A stretch of 64,000 bases of DNA from Actinoplanes oblitus (GCF_030252345.1 NZ_CP126980.1:7455501-7519500); one strand, 5' to 3'. Positions 28,201 through 36,665 are shown, counted from the first letter of the stretch. Made by a program: numbers and translations. The notes: a model not told the origin generated them from the letters alone.

Positions 28201-30120
28201 GCCGTACCGGAAGGCCCGGACGTCGGTGTCGGTCGAGGAGAGCCGGAAGGTGGCCGGGGCGCCCGGCCCGACCGGGGTGCCCACCGCGGTGACAGTGATC
28301 TGCGGTGCGCCGATGTCCACCACGAAGTAGCACCACGCCGAATCCTTGCTGCGCTGGTTGTAGGGCGCGGGATCGGTGCTGAAGACCTTGAACGCGTAGC
28401 GTTTCTGGTCGGTGAGCGCGGGGCTGACCGCGCCGCTGGTGGCCCGCGAACCGGCGCCCACCGAGGTGGCGCCCGGCGCGGCGATACCCACCGCGGACCC
28501 GTTGCGGGGCGCTTCCATCAGGGTCCAGGAGGCCTTCAGGGTCTGCGCGGTGCCGTCGGCGTCACCGAGGACCGCCGAGAAGGTCGGCGTCGTCGTACCG
28601 ATGTGGATGTCGTCGGTGGGGTTGCAGTCGACGCCGTTGATCTGCAGCCGATCCGGTGCCGTCGGGATGGCGTCCTTGTCGACGATGAGCTTGGCGTTCG
28701 CCGGGAAGTACTTCTTCCAGCGGGTGCCGTCGGACTCGGAGCCGCCGTCGGCGTCCCGGGCGGTGAAGGCGAAGTTCACCGACGGGGTGCTGGACCGGGC
28801 CAGCTCACGCACCAGGGTGGTGACCGCGTCCGTGTTGAAGTTGACGGTCATGTCGGGCTGCGGGGAGTCGCTGCAGCCGGAGCCCTCGTTGGCGTGCGAC
28901 GAGGTGGTCGCCAGGTACTTGCCCAGCCCGGTGCTCCACGCGGTGCGCGGGGTGCTGAACGCGCCCGCCTGGAACATGCTGTTCGGCGTGTTGGTGCAGG
29001 ACCAGGTGTGGTCCACCTTCATCTGCACGTAGGCGTCGTGCACGTAGGTGCCCGCGATGCCCTTGAGCGGGAACTCGAAGAACGACCGGTAGGTCCGGCC
29101 GTCCGGGTCCTTGCCGACCCGGGCCACCGAGGTGTCGGTGTTGTTCGTGTTGTTGTTGGTGCCGTACGCCCACCGCGAGTCGTCGGTGCTCCAGGCCGGA
29201 TCGATGAAGACCGGGAACGCCGCGTCGGCGCCCAGCAGCTTCGCGTCGGGGCGCAGCACGAGGTCGCCGTCCCGCGTCAGCTCGGTGCCCAGCACCGCCG
29301 TTTTCGCCAGGTCGCCGGGCGCCGCGTGCGACGACTCCGCGTTGATCTGGGCACGCTGCCGCGTCGACGGCTGGCGGGAGTCCCACATCTGCGGTGCCGC
29401 CGCGGAGGCGATCAGCCGGGACCCGGCGAACGCCTGCAGCGACCCGTTCGCCAGGCGCCGCGTGTGCACGTCACCGCCCAGGTCGAAGTGCGGTTGCCGG
29501 ACGGCCGGGTTGGCCGCCGCGGTGGCGTTCTTGACCACCAGCACGTGGGTGAAACCGGTCCGCGTCGCGTGCACCACCAGGTCCACCCCCGGCAGCACCT
29601 CCGGGTACGTGGCGGCGTCCGCGGAGAGCGACGGCGTGGGGAGCGGGCCGTGCGGCCAGGACAGCGTGAACGTCTTCCCGTCCCGGACCAGGGTCACCAG
29701 CGGGCCGGTGCCGCCACCGGAGAACCGCACGTCCGCCAGGGTGGCGGCCGGGCGCAGCAGCCCGTCCTTGCCCTTGGCGAGCCGCATGTCGATGTCCGTC
29801 CACGACCCGTCACCGCGCCGCACCCGCTGCGGCACCGCCGCGGCCTCGTACGTCAACCGGCCGGTCGGCTCGGCGAAGACCTGGACGAACTCGGTCCGCT
29901 CCGCCGTCACCTCCACCCGCGAGCCGGACCGCTTCGCGGCACTGAGGGCGGACGCGACGCTCGGAGCCGCGTCCGGTGCCGGCGCGGCGGCGGCCGGTCC
30001 GGGCTCCGCCTGCGATGCCGCGACAGCGAGCGTCGCGATGCTGAGAAAGGCCATGCACGCGCGCGACAGACGTCTGCGCCGTACGCCAGGATCGAACCGA
30101 GCGGAAGGTCGGTCAAGCAT
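25285..30120 (-). CDS. giant secreted LamG-domain protein
   Basis: 1,611 residues. Signal peptide at the N-terminus (FLSIATLAVAASQAEPGPAA, preceded by an Arg-rich segment). Residues 60-400 form an actinobacterial secreted module with WTDIDMRLAKGKDGLLRP and DPAWSTDDSRWAYGTNNN. Then come an Ig-like region, a first LamG (concanavalin-like) domain at about 700-925 (YSVAAWAKLDD), a second at about 940-1200 (SFAVSVWVQPTRLD), and two C-terminal repeats of about 195 residues (1210-1405, 1413-1611). Such proteins are extracellular and probably bind carbohydrate or cell-surface polymers. ATG at 30120 with GGGG 6 bases upstream. The 247 bases upstream contain no gene. Confidence 0.88.
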   Translation of the reverse strand: MLDRPSARFDPGVRRRRLSRACMAFLSIATLAVAASQAEPGPAAAAPAPDAAPSVASALSAAKRSGSRVEVTAERTEFVQVFAEPTGRLTYEAAAVPQRVRRGDGSWTDIDMRLAKGKDGLLRPAATLADVRFSGGGTGPLVTLVRDGKTFTLSWPHGPLPTPSLSADAATYPEVLPGVDLVVHATRTGFTHVLVVKNATAAANPAVRQPHFDLGGDVHTRRLANGSLQAFAGSRLIASAAAPQMWDSRQPSTRQRAQINAESSHAAPGDLAKTAVLGTELTRDGDLVLRPDAKLLGADAAFPVFIDPAWSTDDSRWAYGTNNNTNNTDTSVARVGKDPDGRTYRSFFEFPLKGIAGTYVHDAYVQMKVDHTWSCTNTPNSMFQAGAFSTPRTAWSTGLGKYLATTSSHANEGSGCSDSPQPDMTVNFNTDAVTTLVRELARSSTPSVNFAFTARDADGGSESDGTRWKKYFPANAKLIVDKDAIPTAPDRLQINGVDCNPTDDIHIGTTTPTFSAVLGDADGTAQTLKASWTLMEAPRNGSAVGIAAPGATSVGAGSRATSGAVSPALTDQKRYAFKVFSTDPAPYNQRSKDSAWCYFVVDIGAPQITVTAVGTPVGPGAPATFRLSSTDTDVRAFRYGWSDAAINEVAASPAANGGKEAVVTINAPKYGIAIMFGQAIDLTNNKGYDSVDITVPRPSPALARWSLETRPGAGPSEALADQQPSLAGDNVLTATGTTWGDQGRLVGAQNLGFGGAGSLTTPKLVDTTANYSVAAWAKLDDVTAAQTVVSQDGANTASFQLQFRPEDLNGDGTTDRNWCFGLRHADEASTTAYTSACAVNSATAGRWTHVAGSYDATRRKLAIWVDGVLKAEVAAPAAWSAGGSLRIGNRKVTAGTYGEYLRGSVADVQVFNRTLVRNDLTGMRASEPDSGGFDEPSILAPVTVARWNFDSATPCYQSGTPDTCEAPESGSGWNRRLALTQGTSNFGGGAALTPASLDLDDVHFADDPTDPHYREATHEYGYSQRNVAAPGQPADWQDAAVLRTDQSFAVSVWVQPTRLDTAMTAVAQRGSKQSAFYLGTRPSTAGGVAGTRFEVMWPSADQGTGVQYSHLIAPRLLTGEDTNDWFHLQFVYNAASSQQLRLYVNGELAATRSGVLWNAPGVLTVGSAWATADGQTGAYGEQWFGNLDEVEIQQGVVGSDWVTDNAAGFASGTEPGQPGLTWKNSVARGPGHGADMNVAGICCSLTGAELVVTNDAPARPDGSRNAVMYSGRDTSDTRSYAYTKAYDLRNLRVQQQSVLTYAVYPQSSATSDLVSGSNSTCVAIDVVFTDGTNVRDSGISDQRGNRAHPAYQCGKLTLDAWNEIVVPIGQIAAGKQIDTIDIGYDQPGSTGGYRGFVDDVKITDTVYVPPLFATGLESGELGLTWQNTVSSAVPGGGIVNVGGVCCALTGPELVTTGGMTQGPYNGVNVIMYSGKDNSATTSYAYTKAFQVAGVKVTPATRLTYRIYPQSTRTSDLVSGNNSSCVAIDLIFTDAGGAQSNLRDSGATDQNGNRAHPLYQCGKLAMDTWNEVVVPLGAIANGKQVSQLDIAYDQPLNTGGYRGFIDDIRISD
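25288..26490 (-). repeat. duplicated C-terminal 195-residue module of the LamG protein
   Basis: Two consecutive modules share many identities: FASGTEPGQPGLTWKNSV / FATGLESGELGLTWQNTV, GICCSLTGAELV / GVCCALTGPELV, STCVAIDVVFTD / SSCVAIDLIFTD, GNRAHPAYQCGKLTLDAWNE / GNRAHPLYQCGKLAMDTWNE and STGGYRGFVDD / NTGGYRGFIDD. I recall the same module in some actinobacterial GH92 mannosidases, where it looks like a beta-sandwich carbohydrate-binding domain. Confidence 0.85.
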
Positions 30121-30367
30121 GCGTATCCCCAACGCTATGGATGTGATCACGGTTGCCGCCGGGAGCCGGTCGCGGGGGATGCGGCGGTGGCCCACCCGGA
30201 AACGGGCAGGCGGAATCGGTCGTCACGTCGCATCCCCCCGTACCGATGCACAGCGACACCGGAACACTATGTCCACTGTCAATGGATTGCTAGACGCGAA
30301 TCTTGATGACTGACCTGCGGCTTCGCGGGAAGTGTCACAGGGGCGCCGGTCCTGCCCGCCTCGGTGA

Positions 30368-32617
30368 TCACTCGTGGTCGAGGGTGAAGACGCCGAGGCG
30401 CTGGGTGGGCCGGGTGAGGGCGACGTAGAGGTCGTTGGCGCCGCGCGGCGAGCCGGCCAGGATGCGGTCCGGGTCGACCACCACCACCGTGTCGAACTCC
30501 AGGCCCTTGGCCTGGGCGACGGTGAGCAGCACGGCCGGCTCCTCCAGGTCCGGCGACGGGCCGCCGGCCAGCTGCGGCAGGGCGGCGGTCAGGGTGGTCA
30601 GCAGGTCCGCCGGCACGATCACGGCCAGCCGTCCGTCGCCGACGGTGTCCTTTTCGTACGCCACCCGCGCCACCAGCTCGTCCAGCGATCCGGTCGCCTC
30701 CCAGGGCGGCACTCCGGTGGACCGGACCGGGCGGGGCGGGACGATCGCCGGGTCGGCCGCGGCCAGCCGGTCCCGGGTGTAGTCCATGATCTCCGCAGGG
30801 GTGCGGTAACTGACAGTCAGCTCGGCCAGCCGCCACCGGTCCGCCACGTACGGCGCGAGCACCTCCGCCCAGCCGTCCGGCGCGCCGAGGCTGCCGCTCT
30901 GCGCCAGGTCGCCGACCACCGTCATGGAGCGGCTCGGGCAGCGGCGCATCAGCAGGCGCCAGGCCATCGGCGAGAGTTCCTGCGCCTCGTCGACGATCAC
31001 GTGGCCGAACACCCAGTCCCGGTCGGCGGCGGCGCGTTCGGCGGCGGTGCGGTGCTCCCGGTCGGCGAGGCGGTCGGCGAGCATGTCGGCCTGCATGATG
31101 TCGGCGATGTTCGGGATCGCCGCCTCGTCGTCGTCCTCCAGCTCGAAGGACTTGGAGCCGGCCGTGATGTCCAGCACGCCCTGAGCGTAGGAGAGCCGGA
31201 TCGCGAGCTCCCGGCCGGCGGCGGCACGGGCCGCCCGGTCGTCGTCGCCGAGCAGTTCGGCGGCCTCGTCGAGCAGCGGGACGTCGGCGGGCGACCAGCC
31301 GGCGCCGGGCTCCCGGCGGAGCAGTTCCCGGTCGGCCGGGCCGAGCAGGCCGGACGCCACCTCCGGTGCCGCGTACAGACCGGTGAGCAGTTCGGCGGGG
31401 GTCAGCACCGGCCACAGCGCGTCCAGCGCGGCCCGGACCAGCGGGTTGCTGGCCAGGTCCGCGCGCAGGTCGGCCAGGTCTGCCTCGTCGAGCACGTTCG
31501 GCGAGGTGAGCGCGTCGTCGGCGCCGAGCGGGTCGTCCCAGAACGGATCGGCGCCGATCCGGTCGGCGACCTGACCGGCGAGCACGTCGAGGACCCCGGT
31601 CTCGAAGATCGGGCGGGCCAGGTTGTGGCGCGGGCCGGCGGCGCGGGCCCGCTGCCGGGCCGGCTCGCAGTCGGCAGCGGTGAGGCGCAGCACCTGCCCG
31701 TCGACCTCGATCTCGATCGGCTCGGCGGGGACCCGCTGCCGGTCCCGGACCGCCTCGGCCAGCACCTCGACCATCACGGCCCGGCCCTTGACCTCGGCGG
31801 TGGCCGGCGACTCCGGCCGGTGCGCGGGCAGGCCCGGGAAGAGGTCGCCCAGGGTGGCGAGCAGCACGCCGGTCTCGGCGAGCGACGGCAGCACCTGGGA
31901 GATGTAGCGCAGGAAGGTGGCGTTCGGCCCGATGATCAGGACGCCGCGGGCGGTGAGCTGCTCGCGGTAGGTGTAGAGCAGGTAGGCGGCGCGGTGCAGG
32001 GCGACGGCGGTCTTGCCGGTGCCGGGACCGCCCTGGACGACCAGGACGCCGCCCGGTTCGGCGCGGATCACCCGGTCCTGCTCGGCCTGGATGGTCTCGA
32101 CGATGTCGCGCATCCGGCCGGTGCGGTTCGCGTCCAGGGCGGCGATCAGGGCCGCCTCGCCGACCAGGGCGCGGTCGCCGGCCCGGTCCAGGTCGAGGAT
32201 CTCGTCGTTCAGCTCGACGACGGTACGCTCCCGGGTCCGGATGTGGCGGCGCACCGTCACGTCGTACGGGGTGATCGCGGTGGCCACGTAGAACGGGCGG
32301 GCGGCCGGCGCGCGCCAGTCGACCAGCAGCGGGTGGTCGGTGTCGTGGATGCCGATCCGGCCGATGTGCAGGCGGTCGCCGTCGCGCAGGTCCAGCCGGC
32401 CGAAGCAGAGGCCCTCCTCGACGGCTTCGTACTGGGCGAGGCGCTCGGCGTACCCGTAGGCGGCGACATCCCGCAGGGAGAGGGCCTCCTTGGTGCCGCC
32501 GCGGTGGCGCTGGGTCTCGGCGAGCCGCTGGCGGGCCTGCGCCCGCAACTCGTCGAGGCGGCCGTAGATCACGCTGAGGTGGGATTGTTCCTCGGCGAGA
32601 CTTGACAGACTTGACAC
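30368..32617 (-). CDS. helD: HelD-like RNA polymerase recycling ATPase
   Basis: 749-residue UvrD/Rep-type superfamily 1 ATPase of the HelD group, close in length to the mycobacterial class II HelD. HelD proteins free stalled RNA polymerase and some confer rifampicin tolerance. N-terminal coiled-coil (EEQSHLSVIYGRLDELRAQA), Walker A VVQGGPGTGKTAVALHRAAY near residue 192, Walker B VIVDEAQELSPM, motif VVGDLAQSGS, and motif VI region LYVALTRPTQRLGV. The start is GTG at 32617 with CCGGAGG 7 bases upstream. I looked for the rifamycin-associated element known upstream of helR genes and did not find it. Confidence 0.93.
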   Translation of the reverse strand: MSSLSSLAEEQSHLSVIYGRLDELRAQARQRLAETQRHRGGTKEALSLRDVAAYGYAERLAQYEAVEEGLCFGRLDLRDGDRLHIGRIGIHDTDHPLLVDWRAPAARPFYVATAITPYDVTVRRHIRTRERTVVELNDEILDLDRAGDRALVGEAALIAALDANRTGRMRDIVETIQAEQDRVIRAEPGGVLVVQGGPGTGKTAVALHRAAYLLYTYREQLTARGVLIIGPNATFLRYISQVLPSLAETGVLLATLGDLFPGLPAHRPESPATAEVKGRAVMVEVLAEAVRDRQRVPAEPIEIEVDGQVLRLTAADCEPARQRARAAGPRHNLARPIFETGVLDVLAGQVADRIGADPFWDDPLGADDALTSPNVLDEADLADLRADLASNPLVRAALDALWPVLTPAELLTGLYAAPEVASGLLGPADRELLRREPGAGWSPADVPLLDEAAELLGDDDRAARAAAGRELAIRLSYAQGVLDITAGSKSFELEDDDEAAIPNIADIMQADMLADRLADREHRTAAERAAADRDWVFGHVIVDEAQELSPMAWRLLMRRCPSRSMTVVGDLAQSGSLGAPDGWAEVLAPYVADRWRLAELTVSYRTPAEIMDYTRDRLAAADPAIVPPRPVRSTGVPPWEATGSLDELVARVAYEKDTVGDGRLAVIVPADLLTTLTAALPQLAGGPSPDLEEPAVLLTVAQAKGLEFDTVVVVDPDRILAGSPRGANDLYVALTRPTQRLGVFTLDHE

Positions 32618-32732
32618 CGTGGGCCTCCGGACGTATTCTGATAGTGGTTCTTTCGGCCTGTTGCGCTCTCAGACGCGACAATCTGTCAGGCTAGCAGAGT
32701 TTCGGGCGCCCGTGTGCGGGTAGCCGCGCGGC

Positions 32733-33518
32733 ATGACATCGCAGGCCACCGTCACCTTCGTCGGCAACGCCACCACGCTGCTCCGGCTCGGCGACTTCAC
32801 GCTGCTCACCGACCCCGCCTTCGGCCACGCCGGCAGCCGGGTCCACCTGGGGTACGGCATGTGGACCCGCCGGCTCACCGACCCCGCCATGGCGTACGCG
32901 GACCTGCCGGCCCCGGATGCCGTCCTCCTCTCCCACCTGCACGGCGACCACTTCGACCGGGCCGCCCGCCGGACCGTCCCGCGCGACCTGCCGATCCTCA
33001 CCACCCCGCAGGCCGGGCGCCGGCTGCGCCGGGGCTGGCCGGGCGTCCGGGGTCTGCCGGTCTGGGACGCCCACGAGTGGCGGCGGGCCGGGCAGACGTT
33101 GCGGGTCACCGCGCTGCCCGGCCGGCACGGTCCGGGCCTGTTCGACCGCCTGCTGCCGGACGTGATGGGCTCGCTGGTCGAGTGGGAGCGGGACGGCCAG
33201 CCGATGACCCGGCTCTACATCACCGGGGACACCCTGTACCGGCCGTTCCTCGGCGAGATCCGGGAACGCTGCGGTGAGATCGACGCCATGCTGCTGCACC
33301 TGGGCGGCACCCGGATCCTGGGCCTGCTGCTGACCATGGACGGCCGGCAGGGTGCCGCGCTGACCCGGCTGATCAACCCGCGGGTCGCCCTGCCGATCCA
33401 CTACGACGACTACCGGGTGATGAAGTCGCCGCTGAGCGACTACCTGGTGCGCTGCCGGGAGGGCGTCCACCCGCTGGTCCGGGGCGAGACCTACGACCTG
33501 CCGCTCCGGGTGCGCTGA
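32733..33518 (+). CDS. metallo-beta-lactamase fold hydrolase, UlaG-like
   Basis: 261 residues. Metal ligands: LLSHLHGDHFDRAA (HxHxDH), ALPGRHGPG (His), YITGDTLYR (Asp) and LPIHYDDYRV (His). N-terminal VTFVGNATTLLRLGDFTLLTDPAF is typical of the UlaG / NAPE-PLD-like branch, which includes lactonases and phosphodiesterases. Substrate unknown. No signal peptide. ATG at 32733; divergent from helD with 115 bases between starts. Confidence 0.9.
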   Translation: MTSQATVTFVGNATTLLRLGDFTLLTDPAFGHAGSRVHLGYGMWTRRLTDPAMAYADLPAPDAVLLSHLHGDHFDRAARRTVPRDLPILTTPQAGRRLRRGWPGVRGLPVWDAHEWRRAGQTLRVTALPGRHGPGLFDRLLPDVMGSLVEWERDGQPMTRLYITGDTLYRPFLGEIRERCGEIDAMLLHLGGTRILGLLLTMDGRQGAALTRLINPRVALPIHYDDYRVMKSPLSDYLVRCREGVHPLVRGETYDLPLRVR

Positions 33519-33560
33519 AACGTCCCCGGCACGGCCGGGCGGGCACTAGCGTCTCCGGTG

Positions 33561-34073
33561 ATGATGTCGCGTCGGGGGCTGCTCTTGTACAGCGTGCTGT
33601 GCGGTGCCGGGGTGCTGTGGTCGGGCGTACTGGTGGTGACGCTCGCGCTCGGGCATCGGCCGGTGCACGCGGTGATCGCGGTGGGCATCGCGGCGCTGCT
33701 GACCGTGCCCGGGTTCGCGGCCGGGATCCTGGCGAACCGGCGCGCCTACCGCACCCAGCAGCCCCGGCGGCTGTGGAGCCTGGCGTCCTGGGTGCCGCCG
33801 CACGTGCCGGGCTGGGCGGCGTTCACCGCCGGGCTGGTCTTCTTCGGGTTCTGGCTGGCGATCGTGCTGGCCTTCGTACAGCTGGACGGCAACCCGCAGA
33901 TCCGCGACGGGCAGTACGTGCTGGCCGACCACGACAAGATCGTCACGGTGTCCGAGCGGACCTACAACCGTCAGCTCGACCACGAGCAGCAGATCTCGCT
34001 GTCGGTGCTGGGCGCGTTCGCCGTCGGCGGCGCGTTCCTGTGCGCGGCCCGCGCCACCGACCACGAGACCTGA
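33561..34073 (+). CDS. small integral membrane protein, unknown
   Basis: 170 residues with four likely membrane helices (about residues 6-28, 37-58, 83-105 and 144-161). The long loop after helix 3 contains QLDGNPQIRDGQYVLADHDKIVTVSERTYNRQ, presumably extracytoplasmic. I do not recognise the family. ATG at 33561 (GTG at 33558 is possible). TAGCGT at 33547-33552 is 8 bases before the ATG and no Shine-Dalgarno is present, so the mRNA may be leaderless. It may follow the UlaG-like gene but is separated by 42 bases. Confidence 0.75.
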   Translation: MMSRRGLLLYSVLCGAGVLWSGVLVVTLALGHRPVHAVIAVGIAALLTVPGFAAGILANRRAYRTQQPRRLWSLASWVPPHVPGWAAFTAGLVFFGFWLAIVLAFVQLDGNPQIRDGQYVLADHDKIVTVSERTYNRQLDHEQQISLSVLGAFAVGGAFLCAARATDHET

Positions 34074-34109
34074 CCGGGCTCGGGCACCACCCCACCCCCA
34101 CCGAGGGGC

Positions 34110-34140
34110 GTACGCGCGGGCGACGATCACCCGCGCGTAC
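34110..34140. terminator. 11-bp perfect hairpin between convergent genes
   Basis: GTACGCGCGGG (34110-34120), 9-base loop, CCCGCGCGTAC (34130-34140). It lies 36 bases after the membrane-protein stop and 27 bases from the convergent phoD stop. Confidence 0.75.
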
Positions 34141-34167
34141 ACCGTCGGGTAGCCGAGCCGGGGCGCG

Positions 34168-35799
34168 TCAGCCGGCCGGCGCGCTCTCCTTGCGGATCTT
34201 CGAGGAGCCACGGCCGACCGACCAGCCCTGGACCCACTTCGCCGCGGTGTCCTTCCTGGTGCGGTCGGCCAGGTGGTACCAGTCCATCCGGCAGCGCGAC
34301 CGGGTCACCTCGAGCACGCCGTACCCGTGCCCGTCGGTCTCCACCCACTTCACGTGCGGGTTGGTGGCCTTGATCAGGCCGGCGGCCAGCAGGCTGAGCG
34401 GGCCGCCGGCGGCGGTGCCGAGGTAGTCGTTGATGTTGTCACTGGTCACCGACGGCACGACGAACTCGGCGGCGGCCGGGTTGGCGGTACCGGTGTCCTT
34501 GGTGGTCAGCTCGTTGGCCCAGCTGGTGTGGATGTCGCCGGTCAGGAAGACGACGTCGGTGGTCCGGTGCGCGCGCAGCGTGTCGACCAGGCGCTCGCGG
34601 TCGGCGTTGTAGCCGTCCCACTGGTCGGCGTTGACCACGACGCCGTTCTGCGGGACCCCGATCAGCTCGCCGAGCGGGCCGAGCAGCCAGGCCGGCAGGG
34701 TCAGGACGTCCAGCCGGGAGATCATCACCGGGTTGCCGACGATCTTCCAGAGCGCCGTGGAGTTGATCAGGCCGTCGGTGAGCCAGGACAGCTGGTCCGC
34801 GCCGGCGATGGTCCGGTCCTGGTCGTCGACATCGCCGCCGCTCGCCTGCTCCGAGCGGTAGGTGCGCAGGTCCAGCATGGAGAGCTCGAACAGGTCGCCG
34901 TAGCGCAGCCGGCGGTAGATGTGCCCGTCGGCGGCCAGCCGCACCGGCATCCACTCGGCGTACGCCTGCCGGGCCGCCGCCACCCGCGCCGCGAAGTCGC
35001 CCTCGGTGCCCGGCGTGTGGTTCTCGGCACCGCCGCTCCACATGTCGTTGGCCACCTCGTGGTCGTCCCACGTGATGATCCACGGGACCGAGGCGTGCAG
35101 GGCCTTCAGGTCGGGGTCGGTCTTGTAGAGCGCGTGCCGCGTCCGGTAATCGGCCAGGGTCAGCGTCTCGTGCTCCGGGGCGGTCTTGCGGACCACCTTG
35201 CCGCCGGCGTCGAACTCGCCGGTGCCGTACTCGTAGATGTAGTCGCCCAGGTGGATCACCAGGTTGAGGTCGCCGCGCTCGGCCAGGTGCCGGTACGCCG
35301 CGAACCAGCCGGCCTCCCAGTTGGCGCAGCTCACCACGCCGGCCCGCAGCCGCGCGATGGCGTCGGTGGCGGCCGGGGCGGTCATCGTCCGGCCGGTCGG
35401 CGACCAGGCGCCGTCCAGGCCGAAGCGGTACCAGTACGTGGTGGCCGGGCTCAGCCCCCCGACGTCCACCTTCACCGTGTGGTCGCGGGCCGGCCCGGTG
35501 ACGACGGTGCCGGACTGCACGACGGTGCCGAAACCGGCGTCGGTGGCCACCTGCCAGGCGACCTCCACCTGCGGGCCCACGCCGGAGGCCGGCACCGACT
35601 CGGGGGTGGGGGTGACCCGGGTCCACAGCAGGATGCCGCCGGGGAGCGGGTCGCCGGAGGCGATCCCGTGCTGGAAGACGGAGGAGCCGGCCGCCACGGC
35701 GGCCGAGGGCAGCGCGGCGGCGACAGCGCCGGCACCGGCGGACAGGCCGGCGAGGAGGACGGTACGGCGGTCAACCGCCGCGTTCGGGAGGACAGTCAT
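34168..35799 (-). CDS. phoD: alkaline phosphatase PhoD, Tat-exported
   Basis: 543-residue calcium/iron-dependent phosphodiesterase-phosphatase of the PhoD family. The Tat signal reads DRRTVLLAGLSAGAGAVAA followed by an AVAA-type cleavage site. The N-terminal PhoD beta domain begins VFQHGIASGDPLPGGILLWTRV; metal-site motifs include SCANWEAGWFAAY, LVIHLGDYIYEYG, WIITWDDHEVANDMW and VFLTGDIHTSW. It releases phosphate from extracellular phosphodiesters. ATG at 35799; the earlier in-frame start at 35832 would put extra residues before the Tat motif. A candidate PHO box lies 67-88 bases upstream. Confidence 0.95.
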   Translation of the reverse strand: MTVLPNAAVDRRTVLLAGLSAGAGAVAAALPSAAVAAGSSVFQHGIASGDPLPGGILLWTRVTPTPESVPASGVGPQVEVAWQVATDAGFGTVVQSGTVVTGPARDHTVKVDVGGLSPATTYWYRFGLDGAWSPTGRTMTAPAATDAIARLRAGVVSCANWEAGWFAAYRHLAERGDLNLVIHLGDYIYEYGTGEFDAGGKVVRKTAPEHETLTLADYRTRHALYKTDPDLKALHASVPWIITWDDHEVANDMWSGGAENHTPGTEGDFAARVAAARQAYAEWMPVRLAADGHIYRRLRYGDLFELSMLDLRTYRSEQASGGDVDDQDRTIAGADQLSWLTDGLINSTALWKIVGNPVMISRLDVLTLPAWLLGPLGELIGVPQNGVVVNADQWDGYNADRERLVDTLRAHRTTDVVFLTGDIHTSWANELTTKDTGTANPAAAEFVVPSVTSDNINDYLGTAAGGPLSLLAAGLIKATNPHVKWVETDGHGYGVLEVTRSRCRMDWYHLADRTRKDTAAKWVQGWSVGRGSSKIRKESAPAG

Positions 35800-35865
35800 G
35801 CGGTTCTCTCTAGCAGAGCCAGAGACTGACATGAATGCCCTCAGTCGGATGTTCGACGGCGCTTC

Positions 35866-35887
35866 ACCGGGCGAGCCACTGGTTAAC
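35866..35887 (-). promoter_or_regulatory. possible PHO box upstream of phoD
   Basis: On the minus strand two 11-base units, GTTAACCAGTG and GCTCGCCCGGT, resemble the GTTCACC-type direct repeats bound by PhoP in Streptomyces (5-6 and 5 of 7 matches). The following 11-base units fit more weakly. Position and gene function agree with phosphate control, but the match is imperfect. Confidence 0.35.
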
Positions 35888-35898
35888 TCGCCGGTAGC

Positions 35899-36108
35899 TC
35901 AGGCGGCCCGGCCGAAGATCTCGACAGGCGCCGGCTCGCCGACGACCCGCGTCGCGGACGCCGCGAACGCCGCGGCCGCCTCGACGGCCTGTAACGCTAT
36001 CGCCCGGCGCTCGCCGGGCTCGACACAGCGCGCCGCGGCCAGCTCGGCCCGCAGCAGCGACAACCTACTGAGACAGTCGTCCATCAGCGTCAGCATCTGG
36101 TCGTGCAT
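35899..36108 (-). CDS. small hypothetical protein upstream of phoD
   Basis: 69 residues: MHDQMLTLMDDCLSRLSLLR followed by an Ala/Glu/Arg-rich helical region (AELAAARCVEPGERRAIALQ) and a short tail ending FGRAA. Probably two helices. A good Shine-Dalgarno, GGAGGG, lies 6 bases before ATG 36108, which supports a real gene. I recognise no family. It precedes phoD by 99 bases on the same strand. Confidence 0.6.
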   Translation of the reverse strand: MHDQMLTLMDDCLSRLSLLRAELAAARCVEPGERRAIALQAVEAAAAFAASATRVVGEPAPVEIFGRAA

Positions 36109-36287
36109 GGAGAGCCCTCCGTATCCCCCGCACCCGGCCGCGTTGGTAACCCGACGTCGACTGTACGTTTACTTTTTGTTTTCTTGGGGACGAGCCCGTT
36201 AAATCTCGACGCTCGGGACAGGGCGTACCGGGAAATGGGAGCGTGCCCATCGGCGGCCCGCAGCGGGCAGCGTGCCGGTTGCCGGGG

Positions 36288-36665
36288 TCAGCTCAGCCCG
36301 GCCAGCGCCGCGTCGATCGTGTCGCCGGTGGCCGGGGTGTACAGGTGCTCGTCGCCGCGCGGGCACAGGCCGGTGGCCTCGAGCGCCTGCCGGACATGAC
36401 CCTCGGCGTTGATCACCTGGTAGCCGTGGCCGCCGCGCAGCGCGCGGGTGTACCCGACCAGCAGGACCTCGATGCACTCGCTGCCGATCAGCTCCACCCC
36501 GGCCATGTCGACGACGACCCGGGCACCGCGTGCCCGGTCGAAGGCGTGCCGCAACTCCCGGCGCAGCTCGTTGCCGGACTTCTTGTCGAAACAGCCCCGC
36601 AGGTGCAGGAAGACGGTCGCCTCGGCCTTGCCGGAACGGTGGATCACACAGCGCACTTCGCCCAT
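36288..36665 (-). CDS. STAS-domain protein (anti-sigma factor antagonist-like)
   Basis: 125 residues forming one STAS domain. The segment VVVDMAGVELIGSECIEVLL corresponds to the phosphorylation-site loop of SpoIIAA/RsbV (DLSGVxFIDSSGL), with one serine kept and the second replaced by Glu. Such proteins bind or release anti-sigma kinases according to Ser phosphorylation. No kinase or sigma factor gene is adjacent. ATG at 36665, weak Shine-Dalgarno (GGTGGC). The 120 bases upstream separate it from a divergent hypothetical gene. Confidence 0.75.
   Translation of the reverse strand: MGEVRCVIHRSGKAEATVFLHLRGCFDKKSGNELRRELRHAFDRARGARVVVDMAGVELIGSECIEVLLVGYTRALRGGHGYQVINAEGHVRQALEATGLCPRGDEHLYTPATGDTIDAALAGLS

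Noticed and set aside
32618..32732. Rifamycin-associated element upstream of helD
   Set aside because: I looked for the known conserved element in both orientations and found nothing convincing, so rifamycin induction is not claimed.
35880..35960. tRNA-like GGTAGCTCAG segment
   Set aside because: The D-arm-like string has no matching acceptor stem or T-arm (GGTTCGA) at the right distance and lies in the 69-residue gene.
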